Shown: one piece after another, positions 21,661 through 31,429 of the stretch | Layout: each line of letters starts with the position of its first letter | Position numbering within the stretch: the stretch's first letter is position 1 | Origin: Prorocentrum cordatum | Lineage: Eukaryota; Sar; Dinophyceae; Prorocentrales; Prorocentraceae | DNA: 51,848 nt | Assembly: GCA_963575745.1 (NCBI GenBank) | Contig: CAUYUJ010002706.1 | Coordinates: 1-51,848 of the forward strand | Direction: 5' to 3' | Notes under the pieces: model-generated | The model's database searches: none | Seen by the model: only the letters and a program-made list of their open reading frames with translations | Told to the model about the DNA's origin: nothing | Position numbers and translations under genes: made by a program

Positions 21661-21735
21661 TGCTTACATAGATGCATACAGACTTCTACATACATACGCA
21701 TATATACATACCTTTGTATTTATCTATAACGATGC

Positions 21736-22091
21736 AACTTAGACATAGATAACAAAATTTCGAATTCAACGAACACAAAACTTGCCAAACTCATAGAATT
21801 GTCTCCCTGCTCTTGCTACGCCCAATTCGTTAAATATTTGAACGCAGTCTTTTGAAGGACCAAGAAGTGGTGTACAAGCACTTGCTGTCTAGGTGAGGCC
21901 CTGACTGAACACGGCGACCTCAAACTGCAGAACCGTCGTGCCAGCAAACCCGCAGATTTGCTTGCTCATAAGTTTGAAGCTATGATGGGTCCGAGTCCTT
22001 GAATGTATCCCTCAAGTGGCACGCGACCGTAGTGGGCGCGACGGTAAGCTTATCAGAAGCTGCTGCGGGGAGCCTCGATCTGTTTGTTTGA
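21736..22091. other. AT-richer sequence, nothing recognised
   Basis: About 350 bp of mixed sequence with no open frame above 60 codons outside the adjoining repeat. Confidence 0.5.
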
Positions 22092-22490
22092 GATGAGGAG
22101 ACGGAGGAGGAGAAGGAGGGGGGATGGTTATGATGATGCTGCTGCTGATGATGTTGATGCTGATGATGATGATGGTGGTGGTGGTGGTGGCGGTGGTGGT
22201 GATGATACTGCTGCTGGTGATGATGATGATGGCGATGGTGATGGCGATGATGATGGTGATGATGATGATGAGGATGATGATGCTGCTGCTGATGCCGATA
22301 CTGCTAATGATGATGATGATGATGGTGATGATGGTGATGGTAATGAGGATGATTATGCTGGTGGTGATGTTAGTAATGATGATGCTGCTGATGATGCTGT
22401 TGCTGATGATGATAATGATGATGGCGACGACGACGAGGTCGACGACTACGTCGATGCCGATGATAATAATGATGATGATGAAGAAGGAGT
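22092..22490. repeat. GAT/GCT/GGT trinucleotide microsatellite
   Basis: Same type as 84-1075. The frame 22084-22536 reads Asp/Ala/Gly and continues 46 bp past the repeat, but shows no independent coding evidence. Confidence 0.9.
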
Positions 22491-22679
22491 AGATGATTAT
22501 GGGGATATTCATGACGATCCCGCATACGAGGGATAATGTAACCAGGATGTGTGCCTCTCAGGGAGGGGAGGGCACTGCCCTCAACGAGAATGAGGTCGCG
22601 CAGTTGCTCAAGAGGCTCGTGTCTCAGGCTTGCTCCGCCGTCTTCCTGGCCAGTGCCCCCACGTTTCGAATGATTTATA

Positions 22680-22722
22680 GCAAAGGCCTTGCGGCCGGTT
22701 ATGCCGACCCTGTGAAGTGATC
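22680..22722 (+). repeat. AAGGCCTT-CGGCCGG short repeat, copy 1
   Basis: AAAGGCCTTGCGGCCGGTTA followed by TGCCGACCCTGTGAAG. A close copy is at 28213-28258, and a weaker one (GGCCTTCGGCCAGTGCCGCC) is near 23890. The core is a double palindrome, AAGGCCTT and CGGCCG. Confidence 0.6.
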
Positions 22723-22834
22723 AGGTTGGGCGCAGGAGGCGGAAGGGAGGCTGGGGGGCAAGGGGCAGTGGCGGCCTCGATGCAAGGGCGGAAATCTCAT
22801 AGTTCTCGGCTCATCGCGCCTCTGCGTCCTGGTC

Positions 22835-22930
22835 GTGTTTCAGAGACCTTGGGGACATGTTTGGGGATCTTTGGGGGGCTCCTTGGTGGGCTCCTGTGGG
22901 CATGTGTCCCCCTTGGGTGCGTCTTTCGGC
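22835..22930 (+). repeat. Degenerate CTTGGGG array, block 4
   Basis: CCTTGGGGACATGTTTGGGG and similar units, directly upstream of the long palindrome. Confidence 0.6.
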
Positions 22931-22932
22931 CA

Positions 22933-23087
22933 CGCGCAGAGGGAGGTAGGGGGAGGAGGAAGGCTTCTTAGAAGCACCCCTGCTCTCAGAAGGCGCGGGC
23001 CTTCTCTATACATGTAAGGCCAGCGCCTTCTAAGAAGCAGCCCCCTTCTAAGAAGCCTTCCCCCCTCCCCCTACCCCCCTCTGCGCG
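22933..23087. mobile_element. 155-bp near-perfect palindrome (foldback element or hairpin RNA source)
   Basis: The left arm CGCGCAGAGGGAGGTAGGGG pairs with CCCCTACCCCCCTCTGCGCG. Next, GGAAGGCTTCTTAGAAG pairs with CTTCTAAGAAGCCTTCC, and AGAAGGCGCGGGCCTT with AAGGCCAGCGCCTTCT, leaving a 12-nt apical loop (23004-23015). The stem is about 70 bp with few mismatches. No coding frame of note. It lies between two CTTGGG blocks. Confidence 0.9.
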
Positions 23088-23099
23088 CCGCCAAGGCTT

Positions 23100-23300
23100 G
23101 AGGCCTCGTCAGGCCTCTTATGGGTCTCTTGGGGATCTTGGGGTCATGTTGGGGGGCCGGGTGGGCGGGGCGTTCCAGCGGTGCGACAGTGGCATGCTTT
23201 CTGGGCCCTTCTGAGAGGCCTCGTGGGCCTCTCTGTTGGGGGCCTCTCGTGCCGTTTCGGGCTGGTTTTTTGGGGGTTCTTGGGCCCTCTTGGACGCTGT
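23100..23300 (+). repeat. Degenerate CTTGGGG array, block 5
   Basis: Units such as CTCTTGGGGATCTTGGGG and GTTCTTGGGCCCTCTTGG at 10-11-bp spacing. Confidence 0.7.
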
Positions 23301-23357
23301 TGTGACCGAGGCGGCGAGACTATAAGTCCCAGAGATCCAACGCATTTAAAAAAATCA

Positions 23358-23462
23358 AGACGGAAGTTTTTCGCCCTTTTCGGCCTCAAGAGGCCCTCGC
23401 CGGGCCCCGGGACTGTCAAACATCGACTCAGGATGAAAAACTGGTCCTGGGGAAGGGGTCGG
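23358..23462 (+). repeat. Dispersed repeat B, copy 1
   Basis: GAAGTTTTTCGCCCTTTTCG, then GGCCCCGGGACTGTC and AAAAACTGGTCCTGGGGAAG. The same words occur in the same order and spacing at 44512-44617. Confidence 0.8.
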
Positions 23463-24225
23463 GACTTCCGGGGACCCCGTATTAGAAAATCACGACATCG
23501 GATCTCTGGGAATTTAAGGGTGGGCCGGCCTCTGGGCCTTCCCAGACGGCCTGCGAGATTCGAAAGATTGTCGAGGTTGGCTCAGAGAGGCTCTGGCGGA
23601 CCCAGGTGGCCCAAAGACAGCCACATTGGTCCAAGAGCGCAGGAGCCACTCTGGGAGAGGAAGGGGGAGGGAGGCGCATTCCCAACGAGACCCGCCGAAA
23701 CACCATTTCCAGGACTTGAACACCACAAGTCAACCTGTTTGTTACGTCTTGACAATCCTGACTCGGGACTTCAACACAGCGAATGAACGTAACTGTTGCG
23801 CCATGACAGTCCTGACTCGTTCCGAAACTCCGTTTCTGGTCTGGTACGTGACCATGAGAACAGGTGAAATCCATGCAAATATTGTAGTGGCCTTCGGCCA
23901 GTGCCGCCGATCCGGGTCGCTCGGTGTTATTCTCCAGACGCAGACATTATGGGCGCACACTCAAACGCACAAACTTCTCGGGTTACCTTCGAAAGGGCGT
24001 AGGAATGCAGTTGGGTCAATAGAGCCATCTCGCAACAGTGGTTCTATCAACGGCGGGGTGCTTGCAGTGACCGTGGGGACGGGAAATAATAATGACATGA
24101 AAATTCCATACAGGATGCCGATCACTTTGGAAACTCACGATACGTCGTGCACGGAGTCGTGTTACGAAACATGTGGCCTGGACGATGTGGTGCGAGCGGT
24201 GGAGGCGAGCCTATCGGCGCAAGGA
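23463..24225 (+). other. Unassigned stretch with a 210-codon open frame
   Basis: The frame 23626-24258 (M V Q E R R S ... F F E P S) stays open through non-repetitive sequence, and its middle (ITLETHDTSCTESCYETCGL) looks ordinary rather than low-complexity. It contains an imperfect duplication of TTGACAATCCTGACTCG at 23749 and ATGACAGTCCTGACTCG at 23803. No domain is recognised, and the last part runs into a CTTGGG array. I do not call a gene. Confidence 0.25.
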
Positions 24226-24545
24226 CGCCCTCTTGGGGCGTTTTTTGAGCCATCTTAGGAGCCTGTCAGGGCGTCGTGGGGGCTTCTTGGGGGCTTTCGG
24301 AGGCCCTCTTGGAGGCTCTTGGGGCCTCCTGGGGGCCTCGTGGGCTGGAAGGCTAGATTTTTGCAGCTTTTCGTCCCTCTTTTGGGTCCTCTTGGGGCCG
24401 TCTTGGGGGCCTGCTGGGCCGTCTTCGGCGGCTCTTGGGCCGCCTTGGGGCCCTCTTGGGCCGTCTTGGGACTGTCTGGGGGCCTCCTGGGCCGTCTTCG
24501 AGCGGTCTTGGGGGCCTCTTGGGCCGTCTTGGAGCGTCGGAAAGC
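24226..24545 (+). repeat. Degenerate CTTGGGGGCC array, block 6 (best preserved)
   Basis: GTCTTGGGGGCCTGCTGGGC, GTCTTCGGCGGCTCTTGGGC and similar. Half-units alternate 10 and 11 bp, so the mean period is close to 10.5 bp. Confidence 0.85.
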
Positions 24546-24639
24546 CGAAAGAAGCGACAACCCCAAAAACATTGACATTATCCCAGTGCGACCCTACCTA
24601 GGAGTTGGAGCCCCTAGGAAAGCAGCATTAGTAGCAACA

Positions 24640-25400
24640 GAAAAGCTAAGCTAAAGCTAAGATAAAGCTAAGCTAAAGCTAAGCTGAAGCTAAGCTAAAG
24701 CTAAGCTAAAGCTAAGTTAAAGCTAAGCTAACGCTAAGCTAAAGCTAAACTAAAGCTAAGATAAAGCTAAGCTAAAGCTAAGCTAAAGCTAAGCTAAAGC
24801 TAAGCTAACGCTAAGCTAGAGCTAAGCTAAAGCTAAGCTAGAGCTAAGCTGAAGCTAAGCTAAAGCTAAACTGAAGCTAAGCTGAAGCTAAGCTAAAGCT
24901 AAGCTGAGGCTAAGCTAGAGCTAAGCTAAAGCTAAGCTGAAGCTAAGCTGACGCTAAGCTAGAGCTAAGCTAAAGCAAAGCTGAATCTAAGCTGAAGCTA
25001 AGCTAACTCTAAGTTAACGCTAAGCTAAATCTAAGCTACATCTAAGCTAAAGCTAAGATAAAGCTAAGCTAAAGCCAAGCTAAAGCTAAGCTAGAGCTAA
25101 GCTGAAGCTAAGCTAACGCTAAGCTAGAGCTAAGCTAAAGCTAAGCTAAAGTTAAGCTGAAGCTAAGCTAGAGCTAAGCTAAAGCTAAGCTAGAGCTAAG
25201 CTGAAGCTAAGCTGAAGCTAAGCTGAAGCTAAGCTAGAGCTAAGCTAGAGCAAGCTGAAGCTAAGCTGAAGCTAAGCCAAAGCTAAGTTAAAGCTAAGCT
25301 GAAGCTAAGCTAAAGCTAAGCTAAAGCTAAGCTAAAGCTAAGCTAAAACTAAGCTAAAGCTAAGCTAAAGCTAAGCTAATGCTAAGCTGAAGCTAAGCTA
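24640..25400 (+). repeat. AGCTAAGCTAA 11-bp satellite
   Basis: About 68 copies of TAAGCTAAAGC with A/G, A/C and T/G variants (AAGCTGAAGCT, AACGCTAAGCT, AGAGCTAAGCT). Every unit carries two AGCT words spaced 5 and 6 bp, again a half-unit pattern near 5.5 bp. Confidence 0.97.
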
Positions 25401-25904
25401 AGCTGGGTGAACCCAGGGGGCGCGACTGGGGGAACCGCGGGGCGGGGACTGGGGGAACCGCCCGGGGCGTGTAGCACTGCCCGGCCCCTTTAAGCTAGAG
25501 AGTAAGAACCCTTCTAGGCAGAGCCTAGGTAGGGAAAAACCAATGGGAATCAACGATTTTTGCCTCTGGGGGCCATCGTGGGAGGCCTCTTGGAGGCCTC
25601 TTCAGACGTCGTGGAAGGCTCTTGGGCCGTCTTGGGGCCATCTTGGGTGTGTTCGGGCGATCCTTCGAGGTCTCGGGACTTTCGTAGACCGTCCTCAGAG
25701 ACTTTTGCGGCCGCGGCCACCCTTCCAGCGCATCCTCGAGATTAGAGCCTTCTGTAAAAGCAGCGCCCCGCATCCGCCGGAAACTCGCACCTCCCCCCCC
25801 CCCATCCCCCCTTCCCCGGCACAGCCACCCCGGCAACCCCCCCAGAGGCTGAGGCTCAGCCTCGAGGCTGTAGCTGAGACTCCTTGAAACTCACACGCCG
25901 GATC
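25401..25904 (+). repeat. GC-rich spacer with CTTGGGG array, block 7
   Basis: GGGGGAACCGCGGGGCGGGG and a near copy at 25410-25465, then a short CTTGGG block (about 25560-25690), then a C-rich run (25790-25830). No gene recognised. Confidence 0.55.
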
Positions 25905-26160
25905 GGCGGATTTGAAACGAATGTGCGCGGCGCTAGGGCGAGAGCCACATTTTGTAAAGCACCCGCCCTCAATCCGCTAAATTCTTGCAGATGTTCGAAG
26001 CGAGTGTTCGCGACGCTAAGGCCAGAGCCACATTTTGAAAACGACGTGTCCTCAACCCGCGAAGCTCTTGCAAATTTTGAAGACGAATGTGCGCAGCGCT
26101 AAGGCGAACGCCACATTTTGTAAGCGACGCGCCTTCCATGTGAAACTGTCGGCAATGTGT
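25905..26160 (+). repeat. 83-bp tandem repeat, about three copies
   Basis: GAATGTGCGCGGCGCTAGGG at 25919, GAGTGTTCGCGACGCTAAGG at 26002 and GAATGTGCGCAGCGCTAAGG at 26085 mark equal 83-bp steps. Each is followed by GAGCCACATTTTG or GCCACATTTTG. A partial older copy may start near 25750. Confidence 0.85.
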
Positions 26161-26254
26161 AAGCTTCAGGCTCGTAAATGGTACGGACGTGTGAGGCGAA
26201 ACGTCCAGCCCGCCGACTTGCCTCGGGGTGCGACATGGAGGAGTTGTTCAGAAG

Positions 26255-26335
26255 GAATGGGGAGGATAGGAGGAGACGCGGGGCCCTGTCTCTTCAAACC
26301 AAGGACCCAACACCATAGGACTGTTGGGAACGAAG
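26255..26335 (+). repeat. Dispersed repeat C, copy 1
   Basis: ACGCGGGGCCCTGTCTCTTC, then GGACCCAACACCATAGGA and GTTGGGA. It matches 40425-40503 almost base for base over 55 bp. Confidence 0.85.
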
Positions 26336-26712
26336 CGTGAACGGTCGGAAAATTGAGGATTGACAGACACGAGGATGCCAGAGGATCGCACGTTGTCCTT
26401 GGCCATTTGGCTGCGCGCAGGGCTGGGCCTTCTACGCGTGCAAGGGAAGGGCTCCTCGCCCCCACCCCCCTCCCTTGCCCTCCTTGGAGGGGGCGCCCTC
26501 TTGCTCGCATGTGAACGGCGCCCTCTCTCCGTCGTGCGGCTGGCTGGGCCTTGTATCGCTCCCCTCTCTCCTCTCTCCTCCCCTCTCCTCCCTGTTCTCG
26601 TGCTTCGCTGCAGCTGTCATCTTGTTCGGCGTCCCTGGCCTACCCAGCGGTGTTATGTCTCTCGTCACGGTGTCAATTGTTCAATGTATCCTGTGTGCTA
26701 GTGCAGAAGTAT
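26336..26712. other. Unassigned, C/T-rich
   Basis: No gene recognised. A pyrimidine-rich stretch lies at 26560-26610. Confidence 0.5.
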
Positions 26713-27045
26713 GTTTGTCAGCGTGGATCCCAGATTGGTTTGTGGCATCCTCGATGCGCACTATTCACGGTGCAGCCAGTGTATGGTGCAACCCATGTTT
26801 TGCATGATATGTGGTGCGGTCGGTCTTTGCGATGCAACATATGTGGTGCAATTTGTGTGGTGCAGTAGTTGTGGTGTAATGCACAGAAAAGGGGTACATC
26901 TAGTGCAGGTAATGCGGTGCAAGCTATGCGGTGCGATTTACGCGGTGCAATCTACATCATGCAACTTGTGATGTGCATCTCATGCGGTTCTTCGTGGCGG
27001 TGCAATTAGTGTGGTGCATTCGATGTGGTGCAGTCTATGCTGTGA
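26713..27045 (+). repeat. Composite repeat, copy 2 (leader + 14-bp array only)
   Basis: TTTGTCAGCGTGGATCCCAG resembles the leader at 19091 and 28752. It is followed by GTGGTGCAATTTGT and related 14-15-bp units to 27045. The GCAATGCAAC array is absent. Confidence 0.7.
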
Positions 27046-27224
27046 ACTTGAGCAGCCTGCACCGCGCGTGACCAGCTCCAAATCTCGTCGCCGATTCCAA
27101 TGCTCGAGCGACAATCTCGCCCGCCCATCCGCAGCTTATTGGCCAATTCCAGTTGCGTGATGGCACGAGGACTCTTCTCGTGCAGAGCCCTGGCTCCGGC
27201 GGTCGAGGGATGGGGAGGAGGATG
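27046..27224. other. Short unassigned spacer
   Basis: Non-repetitive, no feature recognised. Confidence 0.5.
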
Positions 27225-27520
27225 GTGACGGCGATGACTGCGCTGGTGACGAGGGCGACGACACCCACAGCGACGACGATGATGATGACGATGATGATGA
27301 TGCTGATGATGACGATGATGACCATGATGATGACGACGATGACGATGATGATGGTGATGATGATAATGATGATGACGACGACGATGACGATGATGATGAT
27401 GATGATGACGGTGACGATGACGATGATGATGATTATGACGATGATGGCCCTGGTGCTGGTGACGAGGGCGACGACACCCACAATAGCGATGATGACGACG
27501 ACGATGACGATGACGATGAC

Positions 27521-27583
<63 letters not shown>

Positions 27584-27680
27584 GAAGAAGATAATGGTGG
27601 CGGTGGGGATGGTGACGATTACGGCGGCGGTGATGAAGGAGATGGGTATGATGACGACGCTGACTGTGATGATGACGATC
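27225..27680. repeat. GAT/GAC trinucleotide microsatellite
   Basis: GACGATGATGATGAC-type units with an internal duplication: GGTGACGAGGGCGACGACAC occurs at 27245 and 27460. Open frames are Asp/Met/His/Ile polymers. Confidence 0.9.
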
Positions 27681-27691
27681 CTTCAAACTGT

Positions 27692-27997
27692 TTGTTGAAC
27701 AACAAGTGGGCTTCATACGCAACGACCTGTGTTGACATCTTTAGGAACACGTGGCTTGGGAAAGATGTCGTGCGCGTCCGGAGACGCACACGTGTGGCCC
27801 GCATGGCGTTATTTGCCTTTGTTGGATTGTCCGCAATGCTTGTTGATTGTTTTCGACACGCTCGCGAGCGTGCGGCTCGCATATTCTATTTTGACAGAGT
27901 TGCAAAACACCGTTGGTTTTGGTATGATGTCACTGAGTGCGCGCTAAGACATCGTGCATCCCTTAATTGGTCAGCAGCGTCACGTATGTATGCATGA
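27692..27997 (+). CDS. Uncertain 101-codon reading frame
   Basis: It starts MLNNKWASYATTCVDIFRNT and includes RVARMALFAFVGLSAMLVDC, a possible single hydrophobic segment (about residues 38-54), then a basic end. The sequence is complex, unlike the GAT repeat before it and the TGTA repeat after it. No family is recognised. It includes the 16-bp palindrome CACGCTCGCGAGCGTG (27857-27872). It may be an exon of an unrecognised gene or a chance frame. Confidence 0.2.
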   Translation: MLNNKWASYATTCVDIFRNTWLGKDVVRVRRRTRVARMALFAFVGLSAMLVDCFRHARERAARIFYFDRVAKHRWFWYDVTECALRHRASLNWSAASRMYA

Positions 27998-28035
27998 ATG
28001 TATGTATGTCTGTATGTATGTATGGCTGTATGATA
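27980..28035. repeat. (TGTA)n tetranucleotide run
   Basis: GTATGTATGTCTGTATGTAT and similar. Confidence 0.9.
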
Positions 28036-28212
28036 ATATTCGTACATATCTGTTACATATTGGAATTCAACGCTTCCCGCATGGTACTCATGTGATAGCG
28101 ATTCCGACAAAGCGCATCTTTATATCAACGTGTATGCGCCGCATAGTACTATTTGACAGGGATGCGGGGAGGGAGGGGAAGCGATCGCGCGTCAGGTGTC
28201 TTGGCGATATTT

Positions 28213-28258
28213 GATATTGCGAAGGCCTTACGGCCGGTGCCGCCGACCCTGAAGACGA
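28213..28258 (+). repeat. AAGGCCTT-CGGCCGG short repeat, copy 2
   Basis: GCGAAGGCCTTACGGCCGGT followed by GCCGCCGACCCTGAAG. Closely matches 22680-22722. Confidence 0.6.
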
Positions 28259-28329
28259 AGCTGTCTGTGACGCCGTGAAGGCCGAAACGTCGTATATGCT
28301 AGAAATGTAAGTTTCCGATGGAAAAGTAA

Positions 28330-28500
28330 TGAGTATGGCCTCTTGGGCCCTTCTTGGGGGTGCTCTTGGAGGGGGCCTGGGACGTCTTGGAGGCTTCTTG
28401 GACGGTCTTGGGGCGATCTTGGGCGTCTTCGGCCGATCTTTGGGCGACTCGGGGCACTCTTGGGCCGTCTCGGGGGCCATCTTGGGCATTCGGACCTCAT
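28330..28500 (+). repeat. Degenerate CTTGGGGGCC array, block 8
   Basis: GTCTTGGAGGCTTCTTGGAC, GTCTTGGGGCGATCTTGGGC and similar, same orientation as the others. Confidence 0.8.
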
Positions 28501-28751
28501 TTGGAGTGTTTTCGAGGTTTCGAGGCCGCCCGAGGAAAAACGAATCTGCCCCCCTACCCCCCCCCCACCCCCCCTGGGACCCCCCCCCCCCCTGGGGAAG
28601 GGATCAAAGGGAAGGGGCTTCCCTTCGAATCGACAACGGCATGACGGCAGGAGGGTACGGCCCAAAAAGGAAAAAGGGGGAAGGAAGAAGGGGGGGCGGC
28701 GAGGAACGGACGAGGAAGCCCCTCGCACACGCCGACAGGGTCGGCGGATTC
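28501..28751. other. C-run and purine-rich spacer
   Basis: C runs at 28550-28600 and purine-rich AAGGGGGAAGGAAGAAGGGG near 28675. No gene. Confidence 0.5.
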
Positions 28752-29385
28752 AAGGTAAGCTGTTAGCCAGCGTGGACCCCAAACAGTAATTTCTTGCAAA
28801 CTATGCAGTTCAAATTAGGTGGTGCAACCAACGTGGTGCAATCTAGGTGGTGCAGTCCACGTCGTGCAATCTGGCGCAACGCACTGCGAACCATTTCAAA
28901 TTAGTGCAAATAATGCAAAGCTATGCAAAGCAATGGAAAGCAATGCACTGAGATGCGAAGCAATGCAACGCAATGCAACGCAATGCAACGCAATGCAACG
29001 CAATGCAACGCAATGCAACGCAATGCAAAGCAATGCAGAGCAATGCAACGCAATGCAAAGCAATGCTTAACAATGCAACGCAATGCAACACAATGCAACG
29101 CAATGCAGAGCAGTGCAGAGCAGTGCAGAGCAATGCAAAACAATGCAGAGCAATGCAGAGCAATGCAGAGCAATGCAGAGCAATGCAGAGCATTTGAAAG
29201 CAATGCAACGCAATGTAGAGCCCCACGAAGCAATGCAAAGCAATGCAAAGCAATGCAAAGTACTGCAAAGCAATGCAAAGCAATGCAAAGCAATTCAAAG
29301 TAATGCAACGCAATGCAAAACAATGCAAAGCAGTGCAAAGCAATTTAAAACAATCCAGCTAAATGTAAAGCAGTGCAACGCATCG
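28752..29385 (+). repeat. Composite repeat, copy 3 (leader + 14-bp array + 10-bp GCAATGCAAC array)
   Basis: Leader TTAGCCAGCGTGGACCCCAA, then GTGGTGCAATCTAG-like 14-bp units to about 28880, then about 45 units of GCAATGCAAC, GCAATGCAAA or GCAATGCAGA to 29385. The 10-bp period leaves all frames nearly free of stops, giving Gln/Asn/Cys/Met-rich peptides on one strand and Leu/His/Cys-rich on the other. I treat these as artefacts. Confidence 0.9.
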
Positions 29386-29828
29386 CGGCGACGGGCGGCG
29401 ACGAGCTGGCCCAACTGCCACTGGGGCCCAGCGACGACCAGCGGCGACGGGCGGCGATGAGCCAGCTGGACATGGACCTGAGCCCACTTACCTTGGAACA
29501 CAAGCGAGAAGATCCAGCAAGTGCAATCACTGTTGAGGGGAAAAAGTGTAAAAAATATGCGATCGCACAAGGCGCGGAGGCGAGGGGATGAGCCAGACCC
29601 CCGCAGGGCTGTAGATCTTCTGGGGCAGAGAACCAGAATGTGATGTAATGTATGTGGTGCGACCAGAAGCGCCAGCCAGCGCGCGAGAGAGGCGGCGACG
29701 CGCGGCCGCCTGCCGAATCTCCAGCCAGCGCACGAGGCGGCGACGATCGAAGAAGAGACAACGTCATACACATAAACATAAACATAACCATAAGTTTTAA
29801 CAACCAACAACTAAGCAAAAGACAACAG
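29386..29828. other. GC-rich spacer, duplicated GGCGGCGA words
   Basis: GGCGACGGGCGGCGA occurs at 29387 and 29442 and similar GCCAGCGCGCGA words follow. It ends in CATAAACATAAACATAA (29769-29785), words related to the ends of the following palindrome. Confidence 0.5.
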
Positions 29829-29997
29829 CATAAGCATAAACCTTTTGGCGCTCCGCACGGATTCCTTGGATCCGCGCTGGGCCCCCCCCCGGCGGCGCCT
29901 CCGGCGCCGCCCCTGGCGCGCTCCGCTCGCCAGGGAAGGAGGGCTCCGGCGCGGATCCAAGAGATCCGCGCGGAGCGTCGAGAGTTTATGTTTGTGC
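29829..29997. mobile_element. CATAAAC-family palindromic element, long copy 1
   Basis: The ends GCATAAGCATAAACC and GTTTATGTTTGTGCC are inverted. GGCGCTCCGCACGGATTCCT pairs with GGCGCGGATCCAAGAGATCC / GCGCGGAGCG. An inner hairpin has CCCTGGCGCGC-TCC-GCTCGCCAGGG. It aligns end to end with 41311-41481. No coding frame is conserved. Confidence 0.85.
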
Positions 29998-30167
29998 CGT
30001 TTTTTGTTTTTTTGTTTTTTGTTTTCTTCTTGGGGACGAGGCGGCGACATGCGGCCACTTGCCGAAGGAACAGCACGGCCAGCCAGCGCAAGAGGCGGCG
30101 GCGACTGAGGCGGGCGCTCGCCCGGCGAAGGCCCGCAACATGGAGAATCTCATCCAGAGACCAAATC

Positions 30168-30344
30168 CGAGGCGGGAATTTCTACATGACCACCGGCTGG
30201 AGGATCAATTTCGGGGGCATCGGCAGGCGGTGGATATGGACATAATTCGGGCCTCCAGGGGCCCAAATTCACCCATATCCACCGCCCGCTGGGGCACCAG
30301 GACGCGGGTTCCCAGGCGGTGGACATGGATAAATCCCCGCCTCG
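30168..30344. mobile_element. 177-bp palindrome (foldback element)
   Basis: The arms are about 85 bp. GAGGCGGGAATTTCTACATG pairs with CATGGATAAATCCCCGCCTC, CCACCGGCTGG with CCAGGCGGTGG, and GGCGGTGGATATGG with CCATATCCACCGCC. ATTCGGGCC pairs with GGGCCCAAAT at the apex. A ~25-bp middle section is poorly paired. No other copy is seen in the window. Confidence 0.85.
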
Positions 30345-30740
30345 CACCGAAGGAACCACCTCTTAGCGCACGCACTATTTGTGGAATGTTCCCCAGCTGG
30401 CCGCAGGGTTGGACCATCGACAAGTGCGTGAAGGGCTTGCTGCAGGGAGCACGGCATGGTCTCCGAGTGCTGGGTGATCGCAAGCTCGATTTGGAGGCGC
30501 TTTCTGTCCCCGCCCTTTCTGGTTCCCATTTCCCCCCTCTCCCCTTCCTGTTCCTTCCTTTCCTTTCTACTCACCCTCTCCTCCCCTCCCTTTGTAACTG
30601 TGGGCGTAATTATGACTAACCGCAGCCGTGAGGGAGTTCTAGATTTGTGCAAGCGGCCGACGGCGATTTGGTCCCAAGGCCGCTTTCGTTGTGGATACCT
30701 CCCTGGTTTTCGGGGATTCAAAACACGTTCCTCGAGGACC
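30345..30740. other. Unassigned sequence
   Basis: A pyrimidine-rich patch at 30510-30590. No gene recognised. Confidence 0.5.
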
Positions 30741-30975
30741 CCCCCGCCATGAAATGCCATGCAGTGAAGTGCATGTTTAGCGCGAGGCAGAGCAAAGCAA
30801 AGCGCTACAATGCAGGGCCAGTCAAAGCAAATACATAAGTACAGCGCGAACCAGTTCAAAGCGGTGTAGCTCAACACAAAAGGGTGCGAATCAAATGATG
30901 GCATGCAAAACAAAGCAAACCACTGCAAGAAATTGCACCACGCCGCACTGCACAGCACTGCAAAGCAAACCAGTT
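30741..30975 (+). repeat. Degenerate GCAAAGCAAACC ~10-bp repeat
   Basis: CAGAGCAAAGCAAAGCGCTAC, CAAAACAAAGCAAACCACTGC and similar; related in style to the GCAATGCAAC array but much more diverged. Confidence 0.55.
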
Positions 30976-31429
30976 CTAAGACAGCAAACGTAAGTAAAGT
31001 ACATCTTCTCAATGCCGTACCTTGCGGCAGCTGGCTCTTTGTGCATCAATTTTTGGAGTTTTGTTCTAATATTCAGCCTGATTGCAGTACATCTGAGGTT
31101 TTTGATAGTATGAAACCGCCCTCACATTCGAACTCTTAGGTAGTCTGGCGTAGCGCCAACTATAGGTGTTTTTTTGGGGGCTGTCAGCGCCACATATCAT
31201 AGCATGGTCACAGCCATGATCATGTCACAGCAAGCGTGAACCACTGTTTAATCTCACATCGTATCATTAGCACTTGCGCATCATCGCGCATCCTATTATA
31301 TCATCGCGTGTGCTTATGTGTGATATCACACCACACGGTGCCATATCATCGCAGGCCTTTTATCCGTAAAGGCTTCCCCCTCTGCCGCCGGCACTCTCTA
31401 TCACGATATTTTACGAAGGATTGTGGTCT
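30976..31429. other. Unassigned; degenerate ATCATCGC words
   Basis: From about 31190 the words CATATCATAG, ATCATCGCGC and ATCATCGCAG recur (a weak ~10-20-bp repeat). No gene recognised. Confidence 0.45.

Noticed and set aside
28921-29343. Hydrophobic Leu/His/Cys repeat protein on the minus strand and Gln/Asn/Cys/Met protein on the plus strand
   Set aside because: Both are products of the 10-bp GCAATGCAAC array; several frames on both strands are equally open.
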